Positions 23,504-36,400 of a stretch of 64,000 nucleotides of DNA are shown here, in pieces (position 1 is the stretch's first letter; each line of letters starts with the position of its first letter). The stretch covers positions 26,490,097 through 26,554,096 of the forward strand of contig CM073324.1 in NCBI GenBank assembly GCA_037043015.1, read 5' to 3'. The position numbers and the translations under genes were made by a program. The DNA comes from Bryum argenteum (lineage: Eukaryota > Streptophyta > Bryopsida > Bryales > Bryaceae). Below the pieces are notes generated by a model. The model ran no database searches. It was not told the DNA's origin and worked only from the letters and a program-made list of their open reading frames with translations.

Positions 23504-24620
23504 TCGCCTCATAGACAGCCTCTTTGACAATATTCATGTAAGTTCTACAAGTTCAACTACAAGATCCAATTGAATATCTCAGAAAAACCATTCAAAGACT
23601 TTCTATCTTATGCATGAAGGGTGATAGTCTGGTTGGGGTGTCCAAAAGGACTATCCCACTCATATTTTCCCCCACCCCCCACTTCTTAGACCCCTATAGG
23701 ATCACCTTCATGCAAATTTTTGGTAGCTCTATTATGGAAATAAGGTACGCATATTAGAGTAGTTTACTTATATCCAAACATACAAATTTTTGTTGACCAT
23801 CTTCCTTTCCGGATAAGTCCTTTTAGGAATTGTCTTGTTTTTTAAAAAAGGTAAAAAGGTTTTTAAAAAAGGTAAAAAGGACTCATCCGGACAGGTTTAT
23901 TTTGTGCCATGACCATGAAACTCGAGGTAAGGGTAAAAGAATGTTCAAGGGACATATTTTTATCATTTGCAAGTGTGTAGTGCAAACAAGTGTATTACTA
24001 GGAATTTTCAAAAGTGCAATTTACATGGTGAATTTCCACAATCCAAAATGCATGTTAAAATTTCATTTTGATTGATTTTTTTTTACCTTATCTAGGTGCT
24101 CATATGCTTCGAATTTCCAAAAATACAATAATTTTTAGTGCATAGTTTTTAGTACTTCTTTCCACTCCTTTTAGTACTCCTTTCGACTCCTTTCCGGGAC
24201 TCTTTTTTGTCCTTTTGGCAATACCCCAACCTCAAATGCGCCCTGAAAAACTAGGTGATACATGTGAGAATTCTAGATATATGTGGAATTACAAATTACC
24301 AATATTTTCCAGGAAATCCAGAGAGTCTAGTTCCAAAAAAGATTATACATGGTGAGCAATTTGCAAACAATACTGCTATCCAAAGTGAAATTAACTAAGT
24401 TCTACCACCATGCAAATTTGTGTGGGCAAAAATTGAGATTAGAGATATCTATGAAAGAATACAATTTGCCGTCCTTGGCAATCCATACATGCATGGTCAT
24501 GGTCATCATAATTTGGTCATGTGTATAAGGCATGAAGGGTTTTAAAGATTTTGAAGAGTTTCCGTAAGTGGTATTTGATTGTTATTATAAAATTTTATTA
24601 AATTCCATTAATATAACAAG
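23504..24620. other. Intergenic with a short inverted repeat and a 21-bp tandem duplication
   Basis: An inverted pair TCCGGATAAGTCCTTTT (23808-23824) and AAAAAGGACTCATCCGGA (23874-23891) flanks a duplicated 'ggtttttaaaaaaggtaaaaa' unit. The rest is AT-rich without a supported gene. Confidence 0.5.
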
Positions 24621-25620
24621 GAGTCAAAGGGACAAGGAATATGGAACATGAAAATGGAGCAAAGAAGGAAACAGTGAATTGGAGATCAAAGGAACATTAG
24701 AGGTGAACAAGGAATCAAGAACAAAGGATAGGAATTGAGAACAGAGGATGGGAATTTACTGTAACAAATAATGAGAACCATGAACAAATGATGGAAACTA
24801 GGAACGAATAATGGTAACCGGGAAGGAATAATTATAACAGGGAACGAACAATTCTAGCCGGGAATGGATGATGGAAAGCAAGAAGGGAAGTTGAGGGATG
24901 AGGATTGGAAAGGGGAGTTTGGAGATAGAACCATTAACAAGGAAACGGAGAATGGGGAACCAGAACAAAGGACCGGGAACTTGGAACGAGGGAACGGAGA
25001 ATGGGGAACCAGAACAAAGGACCGGGAACTTGGAACGAGGGAACGGAGGACATGGTATAAATCTTAAAAAGCACGATGAACTAAGAAAAAGGGAACGGAG
25101 GACATGCTATATATCTTAAAAAGTAGGGGATCAGCAACGAGGGAATCGGGGATAGGGGGTAGGTTTTGAAGAGCACCAAATAAAATCAAAGCACAACCAT
25201 CAGGACGCGGAGGACCTTACTTACAAATTAAGCAAATACTCTCTCTTTTTTTGCATGTCCGGAGGACACAGGTATATGAAATTAGGAACAAATGATGGAA
25301 ACAAGGAATGAATGATGGAAATTAGGAACAAATGATGGAAACCAAGAAGGGAAGTTGTGGGACGGGGAACTAGGAACAAAGTACGGGAAAGGGAAGCAGC
25401 GGTTTAGAGGTTGGGAACTAGTTTAGAGGTTCTGAATGTTGAACAAGAATAGAAGACAGGGAACTGGGAACAAGGGAATGGAGGACATGCTATAAATCTT
25501 ACAAAGGATGGGGAATTGAAAAGAAGCAAATGGAGGACATGTTGTAACTCTTTAAATGAATGGGGACTATCAACAAGGGAATCGAGGATAGAGGAATAGT
25601 TTTTAAAGACCATCAAATAA
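24621..25620. repeat. Purine-rich degenerate satellite, about 1 kb
   Basis: The plus strand is dominated by A and G for about 1 kb, with endlessly varied phrases such as 'gggaac', 'aacaaaggac' and 'gatggaaa'. One clear tandem pair has a 49-bp unit (24944-24992 and 24993-25041), and related degenerate units extend to both sides. Frames here translate to low-complexity text and are not genes. Confidence 0.7.
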
Positions 25621-26200
25621 AGAGTTCATCCATTGAGACGAGGGGACCTTAAACACGCAATTAAGCAATTATGCACCCGGCTATTTAAAAGTGCACTTCG
25701 GTACTACGATGGCTATTGCTTGCAAAAATGGAATTTTTTATTTTTAAACTTGATTTTTTCTGGAAAAAAAGGTGTTTTGCAAAGAATATTGTGTATTGTC
25801 AGAAGTGGTAATATAAAAAGACTTCTAATGGCATTGTGAACATATTTTTGGTATAAATCCATGTGAATAATACAAATATTTTTGTCCAGGGATATTTGAA
25901 ATGCTTAGTATATGCTACAAATTGTGTAGATTATAGTTAATATATTTTTGGTGAGCAAAATGACGCGAGCACCAAACTGTTAATAAAAGTAGGCACCAAA
26001 TTGTTCCAATGGACATTTAATAAAAATATACTCTATATTGTGCTTTGTATATATGTGGTAGAAAAGTATCTAAATACACAGATTCTAAACGTATACCAAG
26101 TTATGTATATATAATCGATAATACAACTAAATTCAACCCATATGTCCATCGCAACAACACGCCTCCGAAAATAATCCTTGCAATCTTGTACTATCTAGTA
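25621..26200. other. AT-rich intergenic sequence
   Basis: No gene, RNA or clear repeat is seen. The sequence changes to a CpG-richer composition near 26.2 kb. Confidence 0.4.
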
Positions 26201-29200
26201 CGTATATACACTTAGAAACACCATGTGTACACAAAAAACACATGGACTACGTACTAATATCTAATGCGGCTTGCAACCGTCATCGCGATAGCTTGGGTTT
26301 GCATTGCGATATATTCTAATATGTGGGCCTTCGCAGATTGGATAATGCAAATGTTGCTTGGAACCTGCACTCCAAAGACATTGCGGTTTCTCCCCGACTA
26401 TGGCCGGACATGATTCTTTCTCGGTTCGTCCGCCCATGAAAAAAAATACATGCCTCTTTCTCTATCCAATCGTGATTCTCCCGGATGGCTCCCACAATGA
26501 ATCCAAACAGTTTGCATACCGTTGTAAAGAGGATCTCGGTCCGTCAACAACTCCCCTCGTATGATTGGCCAATACCAACAAACTTTCATCTTGATTTTAT
26601 TCCGGCCTTTTCCGTCTTCAATCACCTTCCCTAAATAAAATGGAACACCTCGTCTACTACTCGCACGATCAACACCGGGGCTACAAATTGTCCGAAAGGA
26701 TATCGGATTGAGGATCAAATTGGGGAAAAGGATCGTCGATGCACTTTCCGATACCGCTCTTTCTTCTTGTTCCATCAAAGATGTGATCATGAGCCGTTCT
26801 TTGCGCCCTACGCACCGCTTGGTTAGGTGGCCTCTCTTCGATGACCAAAGTATCCTCTAGCCTCGAGAATTTGGAAGCATCGCCACTATTTGGTCCACAA
26901 TAGTAATCTCGTGGTTTGATTCATTTCGATCGTCAATAACATCTATTGATGCATCTATAGTAGGTGATGTCTCTAATACCTCACGAAGGCCAAAGTCAAG
27001 AAGAACTATGCTCGTTGCTACGATCTTTGCTTGGAAATTCGGCTAGGTATAGTTTCAAATGTTCGGCCTCTCTTTTTCGCTTCACCATTTTTTTCGGATG
27101 TTGGAATCTTTGAATGCACCTTTCTTTGTATGCAATAAAGTCATCCAATGCCTTCAACTCCCTTTCATCACCGCAAAAACACCTTTGCAAACGATGGTCG
27201 TTCTTCTTTATTTGGTAGCGATCGCAACGTCTTTGTCCCTAACTCAGTCCCCATTTATCCTTGCTATAATGTTTGTGTTGTACTCGAACCTTACCGACCC
27301 CCTCTCGATTGTCCATATAGAATCGCATGTGTGCGGAAAGGTTATGTTAACCAAAGAAAGTCCCCCCCCCACGATGAAGTGAGGGGTTATGAAGGACTTC
27401 CAGTCCCCACACATTTTCTAAGAGTCCTGCGCTAACAAACGCCTGTTATGGATGTACCTTGTTCTATTAGACTAAGATTTCTTTCAATGAGTCGATGTCC
27501 GACCTCTTCAACACATTAGATATACAACTAAAGCGTTGGTCGATATCTTCGTGTGTATGGCCCACTATAAGGAAAGAGAGCTCCACCTCTTGAAAAAACC
27601 CAATCCCACCAATGAAACACACATAGAGCAAACATGTAAATGTTTTTATTCTCTCGTGTGCGATTATCCGCTGACACGTAATGTTGGAGGCAAAAAGCGT
27701 TTTCTCTCTTCACATCTCCTATCACGCGCAACAACGCGCTTCACCACCCTTGCTGCTATCACGTTTTGTGTGGCGCGCGAACCACACATCGCAAAGATAA
27801 ACCAATCCCACGTATTTGCGCTCTCCACACAAATGGGTCTTCACAAACCAATACTCGATGTTCTTCACGGTTTGACGATTCTCGGTACCACGGTAGTGTT
27901 TTGATCCACGCCATCAACGATGATGCATACGTATAACTCCGGGCCGATATAGCACGACCTCTTAAATATCCAATAATCCCTCCGCTCCTCCATCCGAATA
28001 CGCAGATGCATCATAAACAACTCTTTTATTTTGATCCGAAAGATCTGCATTCGTGGTTCCCTCCACGGCACATTTATACTCCCAAAGAAGATGATAACAC
28101 TTTGAAAACCTCGAGAATGGGGGTACTTGGACACGGCGATATCCGATGCGCCACATCCTCCGAACGAACTAATTGAAATGGTTTCTCCGTTCAAACTCTC
28201 TTCACCTCCTCGTTCACGTAATCAATATATCGACTTCCGAGTATTCATTCACGGGAGAATAAGAGCACCACTTCGTTGTCATCCTTACGAAAAATCAACG
28301 ATGAGGTTGAGGACAACCACTTCGTCCCACAAATGATTTAAATGAGGCTCTGCGATACATTCTCTAGCTCTTCTCCCGGCGGGTTTGAAAGGTCATTATT
28401 CACGTGAATCGCCGCCACTCTTCCATATATTAAACACTCCTTCTTCATTGTTTAAACCGTCTTTGTGAATATCCAACGCCCGGAAAGATAACAAAGATTG
28501 CAAACTTGTTTGCCATCTAACTTTGCGACAAATTTATCTCGTTGGAAACGTTCCGTCCGTGTATAAAAAGAAGAGCGTTTGTCTCATCCCAAGATTTTGA
28601 ATGCATAAGTAGAAGCCCACGCATTATAACGCATGTCCAATAGATACCGTTCTTGAATGTCTCTCAAACAATTTTGTTTGCATCCTCCTCGCCCCTATTG
28701 CCCTTTGCACGCTTAGAAGAGATACCTTTGTAGATATACCTTCTCTAGAAGATGTCTCCCTGGAATCTCTCGCTTCTTCTATTTTCAGATAGAATATGGA
28801 CGTCGGGCCGCTCGACATTTAATAAGCCCATCTACATGGGGCAAATCTCGGATGTTGGAAGAGATTTCTTTGAGAGAATGGAGAGTTAATCTACGGGGTT
28901 TGAAGCTATACTCTCGCGCCGAGACCTCGGTGGATCCAGGTGTGTTGAAGTTGTCATGGAAATTAAATTCTTGTCTGCGGCCTCCGCATGCAGGTGGCGT
29001 TTGAGACCCATTCAATACGCCCTCGCCATTTTGAATGGTGGGTTCCACTTCTATCGCACGTAGATAAGACTTGTGCCAACGGATGATCAATCCAACACAC
29101 ATTCCAAGACGCTCTCCCACAATCTCTCCCGTCAACGATGCATCGTCTCCCTAGTGATGCGTCTTCGCCACCTCGGACGGGAATAACTTCGATCCATGCG

Positions 29201-29515
29201 ATTCGCGCGCGATTTTGAAATGATACTCCTAGTTGCCCGACAACTTCTCTTTCTTCTCGATAACAATTCAAATGTCCTTCCCAATTGAGATGAAATGACG
29301 CAGAGTATACCATCTCCAAATCCGCGCAGACGAACTGCCAGATAATCGCGCTCCCATCGAACCGTTTGGATTAATGACATCGCTTCAGACGGGTGTTTTG
29401 ATGTACTAAAGGGATTTGGAAATTGGAAATATCCCATTGTCGTTGTTGAACTAATAGAACCTATACATTGCAAACATGTGAAAATATGTGTGTAAGAATA
29501 GAAAATATCATTCAT
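26200..29515 (-). pseudogene. Decayed transposon-type coding region with DUF7869-like motifs
   Basis: Minus-strand translation gives consecutive pieces of one large protein, broken by frameshifts and stops. From the 5' side: VYSASFHLNWEGHLNCYREE (about 29300-29230), YVCIIVDGVDQNTTVVPRIV (about 27930-27870), DNRTRENKNIYMFALC (about 27670-27620), then in a shifted frame FLIVGHTHEDIDQRFS (about 27570-27520), and a C-terminal piece FYLGKVIEDGKGRNKIKMKV (about 26640-26580). The DGxDQ, DNxxRENKN and VGHTHEDID blocks in this order match a widespread transposon-associated protein type (DUF7869), which I recognise from memory. The function of that family is not established. No terminal repeats were found. 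The region is CpG-rich compared with its AT-rich flanks. Confidence 0.65.
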
Positions 29516-30771
29516 TCAAACGAACATATATTCTAAAGACATAAATTTTTGCTTCCAAACATGATTGTTAATGTTGGTTACTAAGTTCGTAATGATATTG
29601 TATATAATTGTTAAGATTGTTTAAAGTTGTTAAATTACTTAGGATTATCTTGTGTACTTTTTATTTATATATAAATTAACGGTTTATCTACCTCTACAAA
29701 CCTGTGTTGGATAAAATAATACAATGCTAAGTTTTGATTACATGGAAATAACAATAATCATGTTTGATACCTTGTCCAAGACTATATTACACCTTAGGAA
29801 TTGGATTGTTTGCGTTCATAATACATTGCTAAAAATCGTTGATTGAAATAAAAAAAGACAATGACAACATGAAATGGCGTCAATTTACTTTGTACCTATG
29901 GCAATTTCTATTATAAATCCTACATCATGCTTTGAATAAGCGTATAAAACCACAAAGATGGTGGTATTGTTTAGGATAAAGGAATAATTATTGCAATGAC
30001 AATGATTATAGAAAGTTACAACTTACTTATAGGTTCAATTAAATTTGCAAGAAAAAATAATATTTGCAATATTCATTGTATGATCTATTATCATAGCGAT
30101 GGATAGAATTATCATGTGTTCTTGTATGAATGCAATATATTATTGTTTGGAAAATATGGTAATTTTAAACTTTAACTTTAACTTCTACTACATTATAAAA
30201 TTGAAAGTCAAATAAAACTTGCAATCAATGATTCAATTGCACTCAAGTAGGAACAAAGTTTTATAGAAGAACAAAAAATATTAAATCAAATTGGAACTAA
30301 ATTATTCCCACCTCAATGAGTTAGCTTTATAGGGCTTAGAACCAAGTGGTGTTCACACCACATGTCCATTCTTAGACATGCTTTCTTCATAGATGTAAAA
30401 TATATAGACCGGAAACATACAACAAATAAACCGGAATTTAGCAATGCAAACACTTGTGCGTTAGAGATTATTCAACTAGTAACTTACATTTTGAGTCATC
30501 TTGGAATTTGAAAGAAAAATAAATAAATAAATTTAATTTTCAAATCAATTTTAAGAATTAAAAAAATGATTCACAACATACAACAAAATTTCAAGAATTT
30601 AGTGAAACAATAACTTGTAGATTACATTATTTAGCCTTCTACTAAAATCATTCAATTGTTTTCATAATTATAGAAAGTTTTTAAAAAACTTAACATACAA
30701 CAAAATTGCTATAATACAAAGAATAAAAATACCTTTGATTAGACATCCTCAACTAAAAATGACATTATTTC

Positions 30772-30774
<3 letters not shown>
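29516..30774. other. AT-rich spacer
   Basis: About 1.25 kb of strongly AT-rich sequence separates the decayed coding region from the GC-rich foldback. No gene, RNA or clear repeat is seen. Confidence 0.5.
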
Positions 30775-30807
<33 letters not shown>

Positions 30808-31131
30808 GGTGGTAGAGGTGTTGTGTTCACCAGGCACCCCCCCCCCCGCTTCTTGGGCGGGGTGACCTGGGTCGAGGTGCGGCGGCGCCAAGGCAAGGCC
30901 GCGTTTGCACAGACAGACATGCGTGCCGATGCTGATGCGTCGACGCGGCGCGCGGTGTTGCCGATGCTGATGTCAAGCGTCGACGCGGCGTTGGGCGCGA
31001 CACCGCTGTCTGTCTGCGGCGCGCTTTGGCGCGCGCGCTTGTCGCCGAGCCGCCGCAGGCCACCCGCCAAAGAAGCGCAGGCTGCGCGGTGCCCGGCGAA
31101 ACACCTCTACTACCACCTCCTCTTTTTTTTT
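30775..31131. mobile_element. GC-rich foldback element between poly-A and poly-T
   Basis: An A28 tract (30775-30802) is followed by GAGGAGGTGGTAGAGGTGTT. The right side mirrors it with AACACCTCTACTACCACCTCCTC then T9 (31100-31131). Similarity continues inward imperfectly (CTTCTTGGGCGGGGTG against the inverted right arm), so each arm may reach about 80-100 bp. The core is very GC- and CpG-rich and holds two copies of 'gcgtcgacgcggcg'. It is non-coding: frames across it on both strands are low-complexity. Confidence 0.6.
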
Positions 31132-31166
31132 CCATCCGACCTCCCCGCTTCGATCTTCCGCACACT

Positions 31167-31298
31167 TGCCGTTTCTTCCTCCTCCGCCCGCTGCTCGTGT
31201 TTTTGAAGGTCGTTGTTGCCGTTTCTTCCTCCTCCGCTCTTGCTCGTGTTTCGCAGTTGCTATTGCCTTTTCTTCCTCCTCCGCTCTTGCTCGTGTTT
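31167..31298. repeat. Three-copy tandem repeat of about 50 bp
   Basis: A core of about 35 bp (TTTCTTCCTCCTCCGC then TCTTGCTCGTGTTT) recurs at 31167-31202, 31217-31251 and 31263-31298. It directly follows the GC-rich foldback. Confidence 0.7.
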
Positions 31299-33095
31299 CT
31301 CAAGAACGCCGCTAGACGATCCAGAGAGCACTAGGAGAGTTTCGTGACTTGTTGCAACCAAAAATCTTTTTGCCGATTCTCCTTATCGCTTCTTCTGTTG
31401 TTGTCTTAGAATCGCCGCTTGCTTTCTAGTACCGAATCGCTCTTGCTATTGTACCGATCGCCGCCTTTGTTGCTATCGAATCGATGCTTGCTACTTGGCG
31501 ATCTTGTTGCTATTCCTCATTGCTATCACCGGTATTGTTGCTGCTCATTGCGGGCGTGCATTTTGGGTTCTTGTTCGCTCTTGTGCAGTGACGCTACTAT
31601 TCAAGTTGTCCACTTTGTACTCGATATGTAAATCTTCGTCTTCCTCCCTTCATCCTCTTTGTGGTCTTTGTTGCGCCACGCACGCATGCGCCACCAAAGC
31701 CACCAAAATCCTAATCTTAAAACCTTAAACCCTAAAAAAATTTAAAAATCTTTTAAAAATAAAAATAATAAAAAATTAGCGAGATTGCAAGGGTGTGTGC
31801 ACAAGACACCCTCAAAAACAATCAACCAAGTGAACTCAATAAACATCCCATTTACTATATTAAAGCCATTTCAAACGTCCTCGATACCCGCCTATGAGGG
31901 ATACCCGCCCATATTGATACCGTCATACATTATAGTTACTTGCTTAAGAACAAGAAAAATGAAAACATTTAGCAACACATGATAGTAAAAATATTAATGT
32001 AGATATTGTAGAACTAACATCTTTCACATACAGTCGTTTGAGACTAAAAAATATTACCTTCTTTTAAGATTCCAAATTTCTAAAATTGTCTTCACTGTAA
32101 AAAGAGCATTTAACCCCAGTCAAACGTGTTCACACATTTTGGTCAAGGGAAAGAAAAAAATACTATTTTCTACATAAAACCTATAGATCTTCATTTAAAT
32201 TTATTTTTTTTTCTAGCGAAAATTTTATGTGATAAATAAATTCTTATCAATCATTTTGGATTTTCATTCTAAAGCATGTTGAGTTCACAAAAGATTAAAA
32301 TGTGGCATAAAATTTTGTCAAATAATTTCAATCTCGATCCTTTGTATATTTGTTTTGAATATGCTACACACCTTTTCCATGTCTAGAAATTGGTTTTAAG
32401 GTAACCAACATGATCATGCCAATCATGATTTTAAAGAAGTTAGACCTTGTATAGTGAATTTCTTTTAAGCCAAGTGAAATTAAAGTGTCTTTAGACCACT
32501 AAATACAATTAAGCAAATGAATTATTCTTATGATTTCAAATGCTATAATATTTTAATCCTTCCGATGCATAGTAGCCTAAAAATTTGGTGGCTTTATATC
32601 AATGTTTATTTTAAGATTCTAGGATTAGAAGTCTTAAATTTCACTCTAAAACTAGATTTTGAAGCCACTTTTTGATAGTGACAGATTTGAAGTGTTTCTT
32701 GAAGAATAATGGCCTAGGCTTTTCGGGGCTAAAGAGTCGTCAATCATAAAACAACTTCCACATGGAGTCATATTAGAATCAAAACAAACAAAATGGCCTA
32801 TGTTTGTCTATATTCACATGAACCATGTGGTCGGATGGTGAATTTTGGTATAAGTTATCAATATTTTATTGAATAGAAATCAAAACAATTGTCAAATAGA
32901 CTCTAAATTACACCATATTAACCATTATGATATTGTGTTCCAACGATGATCGAGGTTGCCGCCGCCGCAACGCCGGAACCAACCGCAAAATCGACAAGCG
33001 TGGGAAGCGCGGATGGTGGATTGTAGAAGAGACCCCTCAAAGCCTTATTTGTGGATGACGCACCAACCTTTTAAAATAAGGGACCGTCGTCGGCG
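31299..33095. other. Intergenic, pyrimidine-rich then AT-rich
   Basis: 31.3-31.7 kb has recurring 'ttgctat' phrases and no convincing gene. 31.75-32.9 kb is AT-rich with nothing recognised. Confidence 0.4.
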
Positions 33096-33488
33096 TTAAG
33101 CAGCAAGCGTTTTGGCGAGATTCAAGCAATTACTACCCGCCCATCGTCCGGCATGATATATGTGATGTGTGTCGCGATCTTTGATGAAGCAATGAATGAA
33201 AGACTTCTCAATACGGGCGACTTCTTCTTGCATCCATTCCAGAATCTTTGCTTGCAAGTTAAGGTCCGTGAAATTTCTCAATACCTTGCAGAAATTTTGG
33301 TCAATATCGCTCTGCAGATGCGTACGAGCGCGGGAGCATATGTCACATTGTCTAGGGTTATCACAGGAGGATGTGGCACGCGCAATGGTTCTTATGGATG
33401 CCCATATTAATTTAAGCATTACTAGAGGCGGATCCAACACATGCAACATCACAAGGTCCACCAAATGAACCGGAAGAGACGGATCCAA
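33096..33488 (-). CDS. Hypothetical fragment, 130 codons open
   Basis: I do not recognise this product. The minus-strand frame has balanced protein-like composition (QCDICSRARTHLQSD, ILEWMQEEVARIEKS, FIKDRDTHHIYHAGRW) and ends in a stop at 33096. It lies against the plus-strand decayed region that begins near 33420. It may be the 3' end of another decayed element. It is uncertain that it is a real gene. Confidence 0.3.
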   Translation of the reverse strand: MDPSLPVHLVDLVMLHVLDPPLVMLKLIWASIRTIARATSSCDNPRQCDICSRARTHLQSDIDQNFCKVLRNFTDLNLQAKILEWMQEEVARIEKSFIHCFIKDRDTHHIYHAGRWAGSNCLNLAKTLAA

Positions 33489-36400
33489 TTCACCGTAGTT
33501 ATGTTATTGGAAGTGAGTTGGATTACCCACTTCAGCCAGATTGCACAATCTGCGCCCGTCAAGTCAGTATCGCGACTGAGCCGCTTTGTAGGAAGTGTTC
33601 TCTATGTGTGAAGAGGACGTCCTTCAAAGCGGCCACGACGTGAGAGAGCGACATAGCATCTGGTTTCGGTGGACGATCGTCGAATGTGGCTCTGGTGGTG
33701 CGAGTCAACCGGACGAGGATCGAGGCGCGTGGTAGGGGTAGTGGGTCTACAACCATGAGGGTTTCCAATTTCAGCGTGGAAGCATCTCAACATGTCTACC
33801 GAGTTCTTGGCTGAATGTATCGGCGGTGGAGGACGAGTTTTAATATCGGACCGTGAAAGAGGATTGATCGGAACCGGGATGGCGTTGGAGGCCTCAACGT
33901 CAAGTAAGTTCCTAGCACCGATCCTCTCTCAAGCGAAATTGCGAAAGGATCACTATGGGGGGGATTGTATTCGAGGTGAAGATCGACAAGATTATCCAGT
34001 GGAGAGTCTTTTGACAAACCATCGGTCTCTCTGAAAGAGTTAGAGGGTTTATGACTTTATGAGACATCCAGAGAAACAAGACTTGTGTGAAGCGAGTTGG
34101 TTCTTCGTCCGATCAATCACATTGTGGATGTCACTCTCGACGATGGTGTGGTTCGGCGAGAAGAGGTGTCATTCCCCGAAAGAAGACAACGAGTTCCAAC
34201 GCATATTTGATACACACGGATTAGCGTCTATTCACGGTACAACACACTCTCAGTTGTGTTGGCTTCAGGAGAGGATCATTTGGGAGCCAGTGGATGGACA
34301 ACACATAGTTGCAGCCTGCAATTTTGCGAAGGAAGAGGTTGCCCAACACAAACTCTCACATGCTGAGTTTGTTAACATCTTTGAAATGCGGGAGGCAACA
34401 TTTGTCGTATACGATGATCCTGCATTGTACCTAGCGAAGTCCGCACGCGGGTCAACAAGAAGGAATGGAATAGGACAAAATATTCCACCATGGATGAGGA
34501 CTTGAGAAAGCTACGCGAGATTTGGGAGTTGTATGGGAAGCCTGATAGCTTGGTTCGTGCAGACGATGAACGCAGGCTAAAAGCTCTGCGGTGTGTCGCG
34601 GCTAATGCGGTCAGGAAGAACCTTGTTGAGGGCAACAAAGGTATAACAATCAAGAGGTTGCGCAAGCGGATCGTGACTTGACCATTCATGCGTGGAATCC
34701 TCGGCGCGAGTGTTCTGAAGCTATCCTTCAAGTGTCGAGGACTACGAAGATGGCTATCTCTTTTATAGCGAGGAAGAGAGAAAAGAAGTGGAAGGCGTTT
34801 GCGACAAGAACAACCTAGATCCCATCTTGTGGATGTCACGGGAGCGTCGAGCGAATGACCATGAATTGGTTGAGGCCGCTCAATGTGGTTCCACACCGCT
34901 TATCTACTCTACTAGTCAAGTCTTCTTGTCGTGGTAAGCCCAGGTGGGGAGGACAACCGCAGACTTCGACAATCATATTACTTTCACGCCATCGAGGATG
35001 CGTCTTGGGATCCCCGTACTATTGCGAGTGCGATTGACCGGATCACGGAGACAAGAAGCGGTCGCTAATATCACTCGTTGGTTAATGGTGTCCAACAAAG
35101 AGTCTTCACCTAATTCCATGGAAGAGTTCTTCTTCCACATATCTGTCGGAATTATTTTAAAGGGGCGGAGGAAAGAAATTGATGCGTTTAGCGAGACTTG
35201 GCCAAAGACACAAAAAGCCGCATGGGCTAAAACCTACACGAGAGAAGGTGTCAGTTGGCGGACATAAGTGAACTTATTCCCACCTCCATCAAGCTCACTA
35301 TCGGGACATTCTGCAAAAAGAATGGAGAAGTGGAAGCATCGGCGAGATGAAGGTGGTGCCACTCTGTCGTCGCGTGGAAGTGGGTGTTCTGAGTTCGAAG
35401 GCCAACTCGCATCAAGACACCGGATCATCTTATGGTTCGAGCAGGAAGGATTATTTCATCCGATGTCGTGATTGATACAATAAATCTTGTGGGTTGTTGA
35501 TTGTCGGCGTGGTGGGGAAGACGTGGAGACGGTCGCTTGGGAAGAAGAAGCGATTCACCAAAGTTATTGCGCAATTGTCGCGTGGATGACGGGCGTTGAA
35601 CGATGGAACAGGTTCTCTCTTTACCACGGCCGTGTTCTTGTGCCGAGTTGTTCGCGGCTCAAACTTCCCGGTGGTGGCACTCAACGACATGGATGTTGGG
35701 CGTTTAGCGCAAACTCGGTTGATCGAGTATGCCTCAACTTTACACACAGTGGTCGATTCTGAATGAGCGGTGGAACCATTTGGAGGTTGTTGTTGTTCAT
35801 ACGCAACACCACTGTTGATACTTTCCCAAACTGAATTATGTTTAAGGGGCCCCACTACCACTTGTATTTCACGATCAACGGAATGGGTGAGGCATCAACC
35901 GTCGGAGGGTGATAGACTCGGCGCGATCGCCATCCGAGCTCTCTAGAAATGGTGGATGCGTGTTTGCCAATTGGTTGGGGTTTGGCTGCGTATAACATTA
36001 CAACGGCCATTCCGACAATCCTTCATGGAGGTTTCCATGCATCGGAGATCATTATCATTGACGATAGCGCTGGAAAGGCTAAACTTCTTGTATACAAAGT
36101 TGTTTGACAACTTCCAAGGACAATTTCGAATCCTCGAAATGACAGGTGCAACAAGGAAGCACCAAATGGCATTTCGGGGTGAAGATCCGATCCGATGAAC
36201 ATAGGTTCGTTGAGGAAGGAAGAAGCGGTAGTGACGAGGACGAGCTTGGAGATGAAGCGGATACTTCTATTCCAAAGACCATACACATTGGCAAATGTCG
36301 ACGGTAGCGTGAGTATGGCGGATGTCTGCTCGCCCGATCATAACTCATGTGACGACGGGCTTCGTTCGTGCAATGGAACCTAATGGCTTTGAGGAAGGAT

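Noticed and set aside
24864-25119. Two overlapping frames in the purine-rich array
   Set aside because: They are low-complexity peptides from a tandem repeat.
30765-31334. GC-rich frames of 100-158 codons on both strands
   Set aside because: Arg/Ala/Ser-rich low-complexity translation of the foldback and CT repeat, with open frames on both strands at once.
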